A stretch of DNA of 64,000 bases, taken from NCBI GenBank assembly GCA_010279815.1, contig QEOQ01000460.1:1238245-1302244 (forward strand), given 5' to 3'. Every line of letters begins with the position of its first letter. The stretch's first letter is position 1. The notes below the pieces were generated by a model, which searched no databases, was not told the origin of the DNA, and was given only the letters and a program-made list of their open reading frames with translations. This document shows, in pieces, positions 32,949-45,575 of the stretch. The stretch comes from Brachionus plicatilis. Its lineage: Eukaryota; Rotifera; Eurotatoria; Ploima; Brachionidae. Both the position numbers and the translations under genes were made by a program.

Positions 32949-35444
32949 ATGAAAGAAATTGTCAATAGTTGTATTAGGTCTATAAATAGGGCCCAAAAGC
33001 TTGAAAAACTCAACATTTTAATCAGTGATACTTTTGATTTGGCACAAAAACAAGCATTTGAAAGCGAAAAGCGCTGGAATAAAAGTAATATTTTATCAAT
33101 TAAATTTAAATTTTTAAAAATAAATATTTTTTCAGATTTAGCAATAGGTAGATTAGATGGTCGAACTTTTACAGTAAAAGATAACATAAGTACCGAATCA
33201 ATTCGGACTACTTGTGGATCAAAAATGCTTGAAAACTATACACCTTCGTTTAATGCAACTGTTGTTGACAGACTCTTAAAATCGGGCTCGCTTTTGGTTG
33301 GTAAAACCAATTTGGACGAATTTGGAATGGGCTCTGTGAGCTCGAGCTATTTCGGAACTGTAAAAAATCCTTATAATGTTCTAATTGATGATTTTGATGA
33401 GGATGCGAATGATTTTTATATTTCTGGTGGCAGTTCGGGTGGCTCAGCAGCAAGTGTTGCCTCTGGCATCGTTGATTTGTAAGCTTTTCTTTATTCTAAA
33501 TATAATAAAAATTAAATGTTTTAAAAAAGTTCAATAGGCTCAGACACAGGCGGATCGGTCCGAAATCCAGCATCAATTTGTGGATGCATCGGTTTTAAGC
33601 CAACTTATGGCATGATCTCACGTTTTGGTCTCATTCCTTTAAACAATTATTTAGATACAATTGGAATAATGTCACGTAAAATTGATGTTTTAGTAGACGT
33701 TTTTAACTCTATCGCAGGTCCTGATCCTAATGATGCAACAAGTCTAAAATGCGAGTTCAAGCCCATCAAATTAGCTGATAGTTTTAACACTAATGAAATC
33801 AAAATTGGAATTCCCAAAGTATAAAAATATTTTTTGAATTAGATTATGAGTTTTTTGTAGCTTGCACAAAATTTTTAAAAAAATCACAAAAAGTCAAATA
33901 TCAAGATTTTGTTCACCATTAGAACTTTATATAAATAATAATAAAAATGATAAAACTTGGATGTATTGAAAACGTAAAATGTAGATTCAATTAAATTTTG
34001 ATTGAAAAATTTTTTTCTCAGAATAATTTTTTTAAAAAAGAAATAAAATTATTTGAACCCAGAGAAATAATCATAAAAACTTTGGTGAAAAATTTATTGT
34101 ATTAATTCTAGAAATATAATCGCATTTTAAGAAATTGTTTTTTAAGAACCAAATTGAATAAAATTATTTTCTTTAATTTTAAAGATTTTGTTTATAAAAA
34201 TTTTATTAAATTAAATTTAACATTATCTTGTTTCAAGTGATTCCAAATAAAAATTATCATTAAAAAAAAAATTTAAATAACAGATCCTTTAATTATATAC
34301 ACTTAATCATGAGAATCTGAGAAATATTTTATTTTAATTTAAGTGTCTTTAATTTCTACAAACAATAAAATTAATTAAAAATCTTTCGAGAATTTTTCGA
34401 AATTAAAACAAAAAAATACATTTGATCATTCAAAATATGAAAAAGATGATTTTTTTGGAAAAAGTAAATTCATATGGTTCAGTACATGGAACATCGCTTA
34501 TTTTAATTTAAAGTTGATTTTAATTTTTAAGTAAAGAAATAGCTCGTTAAATATTTTTTAAAACATTCTAACTGCTGCAATATTTCCTTTGGCTTTTTAA
34601 ATTATTACATCTTACTTATAAATAAAATATGAAAAGATCTTCTGATTTTTTTAATTTTTTTCTAGGAATTTTTTCCGAATGGCTTATCTGAGGAAAGTCT
34701 AAAAGCTTGGAAACATTCAGTTGGTATTTTTGAAAAATTCGGGAACGCCAAAATAGTTTCGGTTTCAATACCAAATATCATTTACTCAATGAGCGTTTAT
34801 AGTGTGTTGACAAGCTGTGAGGTTGCGTCTAATTTTGCCAGATATGATGGGATACGATATGGCTACCATTCTGAATTAAATTTGGATACAAATCCATCTG
34901 GGTACAATTTTGAGACAGTAGTGAGAAAAAATCGCGATGAGTCTCTTGGCCAAGTGGTTCGAAGCCGTATTGTCTCTGGAAATTATTTCCTTCTAAAAGA
35001 GTAGGCAGAAAATAATATTTATTTTTTGTAAAAATTAGTGATAAATTTTAATGTAGTAATTATGAGAAATATTTTTTGAAATCCCACAAAATAAAACAAT
35101 TGATCGTTAATGATTTTCTAAAAGTGTTCAACGATGATCAATGTGATTTACTCGTTACGCCGAGTTGTTTTAACGAGACCTTTAGATACTCGCATTTTCT
35201 CAAACAATCTCAAGTTTTTGATGAAAAAGACTTTTTTACTTCGTGTGCAAATGTCGCTGGTTTACCAGCCATCACTTTACCATGCATTTTATCTCAGAAT
35301 AGCCTCCCGATCGGAATTCAGTTGATATCCAAATGGAAACGGGATGATTTGATCTTAAACATAGCTAATTGGTTCATTAACAAAAATGGATTTGAATTTT
35401 TAGCAGATAATGACAAATTTTTACACAAGATTTCTAATAATTAA
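32949..35444 (+). CDS. QRSL1: Glutamyl-tRNA(Gln) amidotransferase subunit A, mitochondrial
   Basis: Amidase subunit of GatCAB, which converts Glu-tRNA(Gln) to Gln-tRNA(Gln) in mitochondria. Predicted exons are 32949-33084, 33136-33478, 33530-33818, 34666-35000 and 35057-35444, giving 496 residues. The Ser-cis-Ser-Lys triad is visible: Lys60 in FTVKDN, cis-Ser145 in SGGSSGGSAA and nucleophile Ser169 in GSDTGGSVRNPAS. Other landmarks are GKTNLDEFGMGSVSSSYFG and, near the end, CANVAGLPAITLP and PIGIQLI. A 10-residue acidic insertion (DDFDEDAND) precedes the SGGSS block. The first two introns are 51 nt each, the first without an in-frame stop; the third is 847 nt. It shares strand and mitochondrial role with the GTPase just upstream. 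Confidence 0.95.
33819..34665 (+). other. Large intron of GatA
   Basis: GTATAA..TTTCTAG intron in phase 0 between GIPK and EFFPNGL. AT-rich, no gene or clear repeat seen inside. Confidence 0.7.
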
Positions 35445-36160
35445 ATAAATTTAATTCCAAAATAATTTAGATGATTTATTTTTGGAATGGAAGATTAATA
35501 TTATAAAGGTAAAATTTCATAATATATAATAAGCAAAAATAATCTGATAAAGATTAAAATATTGTAGTATTTAGATTTTTATTAACTTATTATTCGTACT
35601 GATAAGTATGTTAAACTATATTAACAAAAATCGATAGACATTAAATTAATTAAAATAACACATTTTAATATTTAATTTGTAAAATGAAAAAATTAATTTA
35701 TGAAAAAAATTTCAGGTGAAATTTGAAATTAAATACCAAGATTTTTACTCATGGAGATATTGAGACAAAGAATTTTTTTCATTAATTCTTTATTAAAATT
35801 TCTTGAGTTTGAATCAATTTTCAACAAAATTAAATTTAAAAATCAATATTGATTAATAGTGATTAAAACAAGAGATAAAATGATTAGTTTTAAGCAACAA
35901 ACAAAAATTAACAAAAATTTTAAAAAAATTAAAAAAAAAAAAAAACTTAAATCAATATTTCACTTGTTCTATCAAAAACACTGGCAAATAATGGATCGTC
36001 TCATTTGGTTTAAATTTCCCAAGTAATTTTAATAAAAAAAAATTTCGTTGAAAAAAAAAATGTTTATTTTTTTCTATTTTTATTTTTTTTAAGTAGTGGT
36101 TTAGAATTTTTTTGATTAGTTGATTATCAAGAAAAAGTTAGCACCACAAACCGATGTTTT
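35445..36160. other. Intergenic between convergent genes, no gene seen
   Basis: AT-rich 3' flanks of GatA (plus) and the SERBP1-like gene (minus). A poly-A run lies at about 35931-35945. Nothing else recognised. Confidence 0.4.
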
Positions 36161-37590
36161 CTATTTTCCCAAAGATGGAAAATCTTTTTCGTCCTCAATT
36201 TTTGGCACAACAGTTCTTGATTGATTGTTACCACCGCGTCCTGGCTGGCGACCTCCGCGTTGGCCACGAGTGGACGGACCGCGTTTCTCAGGCGATTGCT
36301 CGGCTGATGGGACTTCTTCTTTTCTTGGGCCTCGGAAACCGCCACGTCCGCCTCGTTGTCCTCCCCGAGAAGCTGGCTCATTGAATTTAATCTGAATTGA
36401 GTTCAGCAATTGTCTTCGTTTTTCCTCTTCTTCGTCATACTCTTCTTCGTCCTCTTCTTCCTCCTCATCTTCTTCTTCCTCTTCGACCTTCTTTTTCAGC
36501 ACATAGGCTTTGCCCCACTTGGCCAAATCTTCGCCTTCGCCAGGTTTTCGAATGTTGAAATCCTCTTTTCTTTGCTGCTCCAGTTTTCTGGCTTTGTACT
36601 CGGCCAGAGTCATCATCGGCTCTTCTTTTTCCTCTTCTTTTTTCTCTTCGGTGTCTTCGACCTGGGCAGCCCAGCTAGTAGATTCCTCTACTTTGGTCTC
36701 TTCAAAAGCTTGTTCAGCTTCCCTTTAAATAAACCAATTTTAAAAAAAAAACTCAAATTAAACAACAATACTTTTCATACTCATTGCCTGCTAGTTCGTC
36801 TTGAGGGGTACCCCAGTTGGCCTTACCAGCACCTTCTCTCTTATCAATTGACTTAACTCCTCTTTAATATTTTGAATAAAATTTAAAAAAAAATTTTTTT
36901 TTTTTTATTTAAAAAATAGTACGTTCTGTCGGATCCTGAATGACGGTCGAAATCTCTTGAACTAGTGTCATTTACTCGGCGCGATTTGAAGCCTCCACGT
37001 CCACTGGCATATGGAGTGCGTCTGCTGGTTTTGCCCTCTTCCTCGACTGGTTGTTGAGCTTCACCTTCTGGACCAGCGACTGGTGGTTGTCTTGGAAAGC
37101 GTCTCGGTGGACGGTCACCTTCTTGTCTTGGGGGACGGTCGCCTTCTTGTCTTGGGGGACGGTCACCTTCTTGTCTTGGGGGACGGTCGCCTTCAGGTCT
37201 AGGTCCGCGTCTCTCTGGTCTAGGACCGCCTTCGCCCTCTTGTCTTGGCGGGCGCTGGGGTCTTCTCTCGCCTTGCGGACGATTTGAGGTATTTTCTTTG
37301 TCTTCTCGGGGTGCTTGCGTAGCTGAGCCGGCTTTTTGAGTGCCTTTTTGTTGTCCTCTAGCGGCTTGTTTATTTTCTGTTTGCTGTTGCAGTGGTTTTT
37401 TGTTGTCCTTAGCGGAAGATTTGCCCTTAGCATCGGTTTTGGCGCCGGTTTTGGCCGAGGTCTTTGTCTTTGGTGCTTCCTCTTTCTTAGTTAATTTAGC
37501 TAACAGTTCGGACGGGTCCTCGACTTCATTTTCCTCAAAGAACATATATTTGTTCGCTGTTTGACAGCCGTATTCGAATTCCATGGCCAT
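36161..37590 (-). CDS. SERBP1/HABP4-family RNA- and ribosome-binding protein
   Basis: Predicted minus-strand exons are 37590-36923, 36861-36772 and 36722-36161, giving 439 residues. Members bind mRNA and clamp inactive ribosomes (animal SERBP1/Vig2, yeast Stm1). Landmarks in order: EYGCQTANKYMFF at the N-terminus, a Lys/Ala-rich segment, Arg/Pro/Gly-rich repeats, SRDFDRHSGSDRTGVKSIDKR and EGAGKANWGTPQDEL (the HABP4 core). Then come MMTLAEYKARK, an acidic run, RGG boxes (GGQRGGRGGFRG) and terminal KDFPSLGK. Four to five copies of an 8-residue unit (EGDRPPRQ) are encoded by near-identical 24-bp repeats at about 37100-37200. Intrinsically disordered; the RGG sites are probable arginine methylation targets. 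The coding strand is GC-rich against its surroundings. Confidence 0.93.
37100..37205 (-). repeat. 24-bp tandem repeat inside the SERBP1-like gene
   Basis: Near-identical 24-bp units (on the plus strand ttgggggacggtcrccttcttgtc) encode EGDRPPRQ repeats. Units differ by one or two bases, indicating recent expansion by slippage or unequal exchange. Confidence 0.85.
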
Positions 37591-38593
37591 TTTGCTCGAA
37601 CTTTTTCTTGTGAATCTTTAATTTCGCAATTGAAATTCTATAAAACTCTGCAAATAAATTTTTAAAATTAAAAAAAAAAAATTATTAATAAAACAGCAAG
37701 CTATTTTTTGAAACTATTCGACTTGGGTTAGTCAAATGTTGGCTAAATTTAGATAGATTAAAATTAGAGAAATTTCGCCATTGAATTTTTAATTAGTTAA
37801 TAGATTAGTTAATGGACGATTAAATGGGATTTAATATGAGAGTGAGAAGTGATGCCAGGACTCATTCGACATGAGTCCAGTACTTGCATTGGTTGCCATA
37901 TGCTGCTAGAAGCGTGTTTACAAATTTCTAAAGAGAGAGAGAGAGAGAAAAAGTTTTGCGTACCAAGCATCAAAGAATTATGAACAAAAAATATTTTAAA
38001 AATAAAAGAAAAAATATAAGCAAACAAGAAGCATGCAACTAATTTTTTATTTTAATTTTATTATTTTTGGTTAATTTTGGCTATGCATCTTGAAATATTT
38101 TCCAAAAAGCGAACGAGAGAAAAAGAGCTATATTTTTTGCTTCAAATCTTGTTGTATAAATTCATTCAAAAAAAATTAAGACCTCAGCTCAGTATAGTAT
38201 GGAAAATGCGTGCAAACTTAAATTTCAATTAAAACATAATTCACAATTGAATTAGCTACTTTAATTGGTTGATACTTAGTTACTCTGTAGATTCAAAGGC
38301 CTTTAAATAATCAATTTAAATAGGAGTCTTAAATTTTTCAAATCAGATGACAACAAGTATTAAATGAAGAATTTTTAAGCTCAGATAAAATTTATAATCA
38401 AAAAAAAACACCAAACCAGATAACTTGTCTTAATTTATTTATTTTTAAAAAAAAATTATCCAAAATTATTATTTAATCATAATAAATAAATAAAATAGAC
38501 ATAAAACTAAAAAGGTTTATTTTCGAAGAAACATAAACTAATAAGAAGTATACCAACTAAAATTATTAAACAATTTTTCAAACAATTATGCAT
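37591..38593. other. Intergenic, promoter side of the SERBP1-like gene
   Basis: No gene recognised. It holds a GA microsatellite (gagagagagagagagaaaa) at about 37934-37950. Otherwise AT-rich. Confidence 0.45.
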
Positions 38594-39482
38594 TTACTCT
38601 TGAATTTTGCTGAAATATTTAAGTTTTTCGGTTGGATTAGGAATGATTGTTCGATCACCCTTCTTCCAATTGGCAGGGCATACTTCACCATGAAGCTAAA
38701 ATAACAATTAAAAATAACAACAAAAAAAAGAATATTTAAATCAGTTTACGTCAGCATATTGAAAAGCTTGAACGAGTCTGAGTGTTTCGTCGACTGACCG
38801 ACCTACAGGTAGATCATTCATTGTGATTTGTCGGACGATGCCTTTTCCATCTATGATAAACAAGCCTCTCAAAGAATGGCCCAAATGTTCCAAATAGACG
38901 CCATAGTCTTTGGATATCTGGTGAGTTAAATCAGACAAAAGCGGAATGTTAACTGAACCAAGACCTCCCTTTTTTCGTTCTAATTGAGTCCAGGCTAAAT
39001 GGGTGAACTGGCTGTCTGTGCTTATGGCTACAATTTCGGTGTTTAGCTCGCGGAATTCCGCAATTCGATCACTGAAAGCAATTATTTCAGTCGGACAAAC
39101 AAATGTAAAGTCCAATGGATAGAATAGTAAAATAAGATATTTTCCTATATAGTCTGTGAGCTTTAGCTCTACAAATTCGGAATTTACGACAGCATCTGCG
39201 CTAAAATAGGGGGCTGGTTTCAAAACTTAAATTGAAAATTGTTAATTATCACTCAAAATTATCTAGTGGGACTATTATTTTTTAATTTTTACTTTTTACT
39301 TTGCTTGAATAAATTTCATTAGTGTAAACTGGTGGATTTTGGAAAAATTTGGCGGCTTCATCAGTTGCTTCTTTGGTAACGGCAGATTTATCAATTGGCT
39401 GTTTGCAAGTTGGATTTTCACCCTGGTCAGCCGAATACGAGCTAATTAGGGTCAATAATAAAATAGTCGAAATTTTTTTCAT
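38594..39482 (-). CDS. PRDX4: Peroxiredoxin-4 type 2-Cys peroxiredoxin, secreted/ER
   Basis: Thiol peroxidase that reduces H2O2 in the ER or outside the cell. Predicted minus-strand exons are 39482-39293, 39225-38750 and 38695-38594, giving 255 residues (human PRDX4 271). A signal peptide ([18 protein letters not shown]) and a short N-terminal extension with one Cys (PTCKQP) mark it as PRDX4 rather than cytosolic PRDX1/2. KVKILKPAPYF across the exon 1/2 junction matches PRDX4. The peroxidatic Cys107 is in FTFVCPTE and the resolving Cys228 in [13 protein letters not shown] and a C-terminal KYFSK (YF motif) are both present, the combination found in peroxide-sensitive eukaryotic enzymes. The first donor is the second of two GT choices; only it keeps frame. 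Confidence 0.94.
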
Positions 39483-42400
39483 TTTAATTTTAAAATAACT
39501 GCATACCATTTGATATTTATTATTATTTATAAATAGAAATTTACTACGTGGTATAAGATTTAAAGACAAATTATTTTGTTCTGTGCAATAAAAATAAATT
39601 TTGGCAAAAATTAAATTGACTTTGCAGTCGTTCATTTCCAGGTAACTTTTCCAAAATATCAATTTTATATTATTTGCATTTAACCAAAAAACTAACGTCA
39701 AAAAAATTACTTAACTATATAATCAAATTTTATGCCTAAATGATTAATTTAATATTCAAATAAAAAAAAATAAACATTATTTATTTTTGACTAAAAACAT
39801 TTTTTTCCTTAAATTCATTTTAAAAATTAACTTTTAAACATTAAATTGTAAAAGTTTAATGTATACAAAAATGATAGCGATTAAAAAAATTTGATTTCAA
39901 ATTAAATAATTAAGTTTCGAATTTTAAAACGATCAGTTTAATTTAGTAAAAAGAATCTGCTCTAATTAAATTTTAATTTGTCTGTAGGCAAATTTTATTT
40001 AGTATATTTAATTCTTTTATTATTTTTGATAGTTAAATACCAAATTTGGGAATTGATTTAATATTTGAGATGCTCGAATGAGTGTAGAAATAATTCTTTT
40101 ATTCAAAGGAAATAAAATATTTTAATTAATTTCAAATAAAAATAAGCATATTTAAACTGATAGATTTCAAATAAATCGAAAAAAATTATTTAGCTTAATG
40201 AGATTTTTAAATTTAATAGAGCTACTTAAACACTTGAGTTAAATCGCAATTAAATAATCGAATTATATTAAGTATAGCAGACGAAATTAATTTCTATTTA
40301 ATTTAGAATTTTTCTAGGTGTTTCATTTCAAATACAAGTAGTTTCTTTTGAATCGCATGATTAAAGTTTATAAATTAGGAATCCGTAAGAAATATGATTA
40401 TCCGATTTTATGGAAGAAAGGCTTAGATTTCTGAATTTTTCATCCCAAAAAGCTATTCATGTTAAAAAAGAAGGTCAACTAATTTTTCTTTAACAAATGT
40501 AGCATGTCCCGCAGCACTTTAAGATTCAGTCATCAACCTGACAAAATTCATAAATAAATAAAACAATATTTTTTTTTGTTGAAACAACAAACCTTTCAAG
40601 TGACAATATTTTATTAATTAAAAAAATTCAAAAATCACTTGAAAATATGAAAGCATTCTTGAAATAATTTAACTACCTGAGGGTGAAAACTGATTTAGAA
40701 CAATATAAATACATCGCCTTGAGATTGTTAATTATGTTTTTTAAAAGATAATAAGTGGTGTGTGCTTAATAGAGATTTAAATGTTCATTTTAATCAATAA
40801 TGAATTTAAATTATCATTTAAAATCATTGTCACATGAATGATTGATCGAGCAAATCTGGATTTTTTTACTTAAATAAAAACAATTTTTCTTTGAGCTAAT
40901 TTTAGAAACAATTTTTTTTTTAATTTGAAGTTAAGAGTTTTCAAAAGTTTTATTTTCAAAATTTTAAAAAACCTTTTAAATACCGGCTCTTTAGTGCCAC
41001 TTTCAGAAGCTTTCAGAAGAAAATTTTAGTAAAAATTTTAAATTGGAAGATTTGCACAAATACTTTGGACAAATAAACGGAAATAATGAATAAACATATT
41101 CAAATATAACAAAAAAAATAGGTCCTAATATTCAAAGTTAAAATAGGGATTAATTATTTATTGATTAAATATTTCATGACGGATTATCGCTTCAGATAAA
41201 ACCAACAAGCATGCACCTAAAGCTAATTTAAACAATTTGTTTAGCGACAAAATTGTTCATGGTATATAATTAAAAATACTTTAGGTCAATTATTTAATGC
41301 TACTGTGAGCTTTACCGAGCATAAACAAAATGAAATTAAATAAGATGTCAAGTATTAACCTAAGAGTAAATAAAGCAAGGGCCAATTGTTCTATTAAATA
41401 AAGAGTCTACGCGGGGTATTTTAACAAACAGTTAAAATAATATATGGCAAATATTTATTCATATCATAGGGTTTATCTCATCTAAATTCAAGTTTGTTAT
41501 TTTAGTAATGTTGTTTTTTTAATTTTTCTTTTCTATGATTATTTTTGATATTTCTTTTTTTGTAATTAAGAATAACATTTGGGATCAGCTTCAAGAGTCG
41601 AGTTTCTAGAAGCCAGTCAACTGAGTGCCGAGTTGCTTGTTTAGTTGATTGCTTAATAAACAACAACCGACTCGGTATGAAATTACAGCAATATCCAAGT
41701 GTTTTTTATATTTGATTTACCTAGAAAATTTATGCGCAAATATTTTTTTGGATATTTTCTTAAAATCTTATCGACTCAAAGTCTAATCTATTTTAATTTG
41801 ACATTTTATTTAGTTTTCTATTCTTAAAAGAAAACGATTCTTATAGTTCTTTTCTGTGGAGAATTATTCGAATCCTTCAAGAATCGCAATAATAATTTTA
41901 CTTTCTTTTTATAATAAGTATTAAATTTTTTTTATAATAGCAAACATAATTGCATCTGAATGTGTTTACATTTCGTTCAGAGAATACCTTTAATTCAATT
42001 GTAAATTATAAAGATGAATCCTTTATTTAAAAAACAAATAGCTTGGTTAAAATTTCGTCTAATTATTTCCAAAGATAACATCGGAAACCAACCACATTTT
42101 CTCAACTAATAATGTTTTTTATTACTATTACGTGATTCCTAGTCTCTGGTACGGCTTGATACGAAATTCTTGAAAAAAATTGCCAATCGACCAACTTAAG
42201 TCTTTGTTTGATTAATTTTAACAAAAAACAATTCTTGTGACTTCATAGAACAAATTTTTCAAATTTAATAAAAATTTATGTTTAGTTTTTTATTTAGTTT
42301 TGGACCTGCTACTTAAGAAGTTTTTTTTTTAATTTGTCTAAAATAATTAATAGATTTAACAGTGCTTTTAAATTTTTAACTTTAAAAGCTGATGTGATCT

Positions 42401-45002
42401 ATATTTATTTGCGTTGAAAATTTCACTTAAATTTTAACAAATAAGAGATTTCTACAAAGATAAATAAAATTTTATTTATTCTAAGTATTGTCAAGTGTTT
42501 ATGCAAAATTTGAATTTTTAAAAATCTTTCTATTTGATTAGCTTCGAATTAAAACAAGTATTTAGAAATATTGTTTATTTAGAAACCTAAATAATTTGTT
42601 TTTAAGAAAAATTCAAATTTAGACATGTATGCATATTTTTTCATCTAATAAATTCTATCAGGTTTATTTAAACCAAAATAAAATATATTAAACCAAGATT
42701 TCTTTATGTTCTTGAATACAATTTAGTTTTCGGATACTAAATTGATCCATAAAAATTGAATGATAGTCAATATTTTTACAGACTTCTTTCTAAGTATTTT
42801 TATTGAAAGAAAAAGCTTAAAATTGATGCCAAGTTAAGTTTAACACAAATTTTCTAGATTTAAGACATTTTAAGTACTATTAAGTATTTTTATATAAATT
42901 AGTAATTTGTCAACTTTTCAATATAATAAAACTTTTAATCTCAAGTTAATGCTCTATTTAATCAAATCTTTCTTTTTATTCATAAAAATAGTATTTAGCA
43001 TAATAGTATGTGGAACAAAATTTAAATTAAGAAACCATATAAAACACAAAAAAAATAGTAATTCTTAAAAGATTTCTATATTAAGGCAATATAGCAAAAA
43101 TAGTTTTCACTAATTTTTTAGTAACTATTAAAGACTAAAGTGGGCAAATTTATGACAGTTTTACTTCTTTCAAATAAGTTTCAAGCTTTTGATTGTTTAT
43201 TAGAAATCACCCAAAATCGATATCCAAAACCGTGACCGATTCAAGTTCACAATCAACCAGGTTTTAATTTGTTTAAATAAACATTTTAAAGGCAAATCAA
43301 TCAATTTAATATTACTTATATGTTTATTTATTTTACTAGTTCATATGTTAAAAAATTTGTTCAGTCAAAACATAAAAGTATTTAAAAATGGAAATATATG
43401 TTTTTATCATAGATATAGATTGCTTCAAATAAAAAAGAAAATTTCACTCTAAAAAAAAACATTTATTTGATTGTTTTAAAAATTTGTTTTTTTAGTATTT
43501 GTAATTAATAAGATAAGTGGAATATTTCTATTTACTGACTTTTGATTTTCTCAGCAGGCCTTTAAGTTCCTTTCTAATAAATTCATGAGTGATTTAAAGC
43601 TAAGCGGGTATTTTTTAGTAATTAAGCATCATTAATTTTTAAAATTTTGAGTTTATATTTTTCAGACAAATAAATAATTTTTAATTATTTTCAGAAAGCC
43701 ATGTGCAAAAACAATATTATAAAAAAGGTAAAAACATATTTTAAAATAAAAATTAATATATAAGCCACTTAGAATTTTCAACGGAATCATCAGTTTGCTT
43801 CATTTAATCGAGAAATTAAATTATAAAATTACTACTATATTTAATTTCTTAATTTAATAGCTAAATGATTTGATTTTTCCAAAGACTGACTTATTTTTTT
43901 TTCATTCTTTTGTTTCGATTTGTTTTAATTATCGGGATTTTAGCTAATTATCAATTTTTGAGATTAATTGAAAACTAATGAAAAATTCATTTCGAGTTAG
44001 TTAATTTTCTTTTTGCTTATTATTATGATAAATATAATAGTTATATTGAATGGGGATAATTGTTTTCAGAAAATGTTTATTATTGATTGGCTTTATCTTT
44101 ACTTAGGTATCATTCAGGATTAATTATTTGGTCGAGATTTCATTTTTAAATAAATTAAAAAAGTTGGAATATTTTTTTCAGATTTTTTGACTTCATTTGC
44201 AAGAGTGTATTTAAACAAGCATTTCACTGAATTTAAAATTAAATTTAATGTTTTTTCAATCCTTAAATTTAAGTTTATTTTTTTAGCAGTCTCAATTTTT
44301 TGTAAATGTGAGATCAAGCTTTAAATAAAAATCAAATGGATTTAAGTAACTGAAATAATAAGAGTTTATTTTATTTTTTTTTTAATTAAATAATCCAAGT
44401 TTTATTTATATTAAATATCTATCAAAAATATTATTGTAATTTGTATTAAACAATGCTAATATTTGTTTTAAATACCTCTCGAGTGATGAGGATAAATAAG
44501 AAACTTTCGAAAATTTAATTCAAAACTGATTAAATGTATTCTTTTGAAGATTGACGAATTTTAAAATTAATAAACAATTTTATTGAGATTTTGAATGTTG
44601 AGTATTAACTGGTTTAGATGGTAATTAATTTCTTTTGTTTTACAATTGAATACGTTCGTTTCTAAATTAAATTATTTAAATTTTTCGAAATTAAGAGTAA
44701 ACTTTGCTTAAAAATAGGTTATTGTATTTCGCCGAGATTAACAACACTCTAAAGTTCTCAAATAAGCTTTTAATGGTAAATAGACATTTGAAGGCATGTT
44801 GCTTATTTTTTGCTAAATCCTTTTCATTTTCTAAGTTTTGGTTTAGTATGCTTTTGATAAACTAATGTAAGAGATAAAACTAAATCAATAAACGTTTGGT
44901 TAAGCAAAATTTCCAGAATTTAAAAAAAGTGTAGAAGATTTTTTTAAGTTAAATTTAGATTAATAAAGGCAAGTGATGAGCTCTTCAAAACATCATGACT
45001 TA
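39483..45002. other. Long AT-rich gene-poor region
   Basis: About 5.5 kb without a supported gene on either strand; open frames are short and none resembles a known family. A hairpin-forming sequence (ccgagttgcttgttta ... taaacaacaaccgactcgg) lies at 41628-41675. No LINE, tRNA or rRNA sequence recognised. It could hold regulatory DNA or old decayed repeats. Confidence 0.5.
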
Positions 45003-45110
45003 TTTTTTTTTTGCTGCGGCTCTTGGTCATACAGATGATGTTACATTATTGAGTATAACTCAAAGCTCGTCTAGGTTCACTAATAAGGATGCGTTAATAA
45101 TTTTTTAAAT
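45003..45110 (+). pseudogene. Possible LINE reverse-transcriptase scrap
   Basis: Plus-strand translation reads LGHTDDVTLLSITQSS, resembling the catalytic [F/Y]ADD block of non-LTR reverse transcriptase with the first residues altered. The word ggcaagggctag at about 45491-45502 resembles, inverted, the LINE tail ctagtgcccttgtc seen at 14340-14358, so a decayed plus-strand copy may span 45003-45510. Confidence 0.4.
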
Positions 45111-45575
45111 ATTTTATTTTTTATACAAATTTTCTTATTGCAGTTCAAACTTTATTTATTTTTATTTTTTTTAATTACTGTATGTGCATTTAAAAGTTTT
45201 TCTGGTTTGACGCTGCCATAATTAGTGCAAAAAATATGACATCTTCAATTTATCGGTCTGATAACTTCTTAAAATCTTTTGATCTGGAGGCAGCTGAACT
45301 TTCACCACTGAAACTTATCAAATTAAGAAAAAAAGTTGATGTTTGACTATATTAGCAAATTACTGGAGCCTTGGGCTAGAATCAAATGTTTGAGATAAAA
45401 TTAATCTCTCAAAAATATTGCAATCATGTATCAACATAAATTTTCTCTAAAACAAAATCAATGAACGTTCAATAAAGCCGAAATTTCTAAAGGCAAGGGC
45501 TAGTCGATATTTATTTTATTTCTTTAAGAATAAAAATAATTTTAAATTTTCAATCGTAAAGACTGGCGTAATTTT

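Noticed and set aside
36154..36856. Plus-strand open frames opposite the SERBP1-like gene
   Set aside because: Antisense shadows of the acidic and RGG-coding stretches (Phe/Leu/Ser-rich nonsense proteins).
41628..41675. Hairpin that might be a microRNA precursor
   Set aside because: The stem is interrupted by an internal loop, no known microRNA seed is recognisable, and chance hairpins are frequent; noted only in the intergenic entry.
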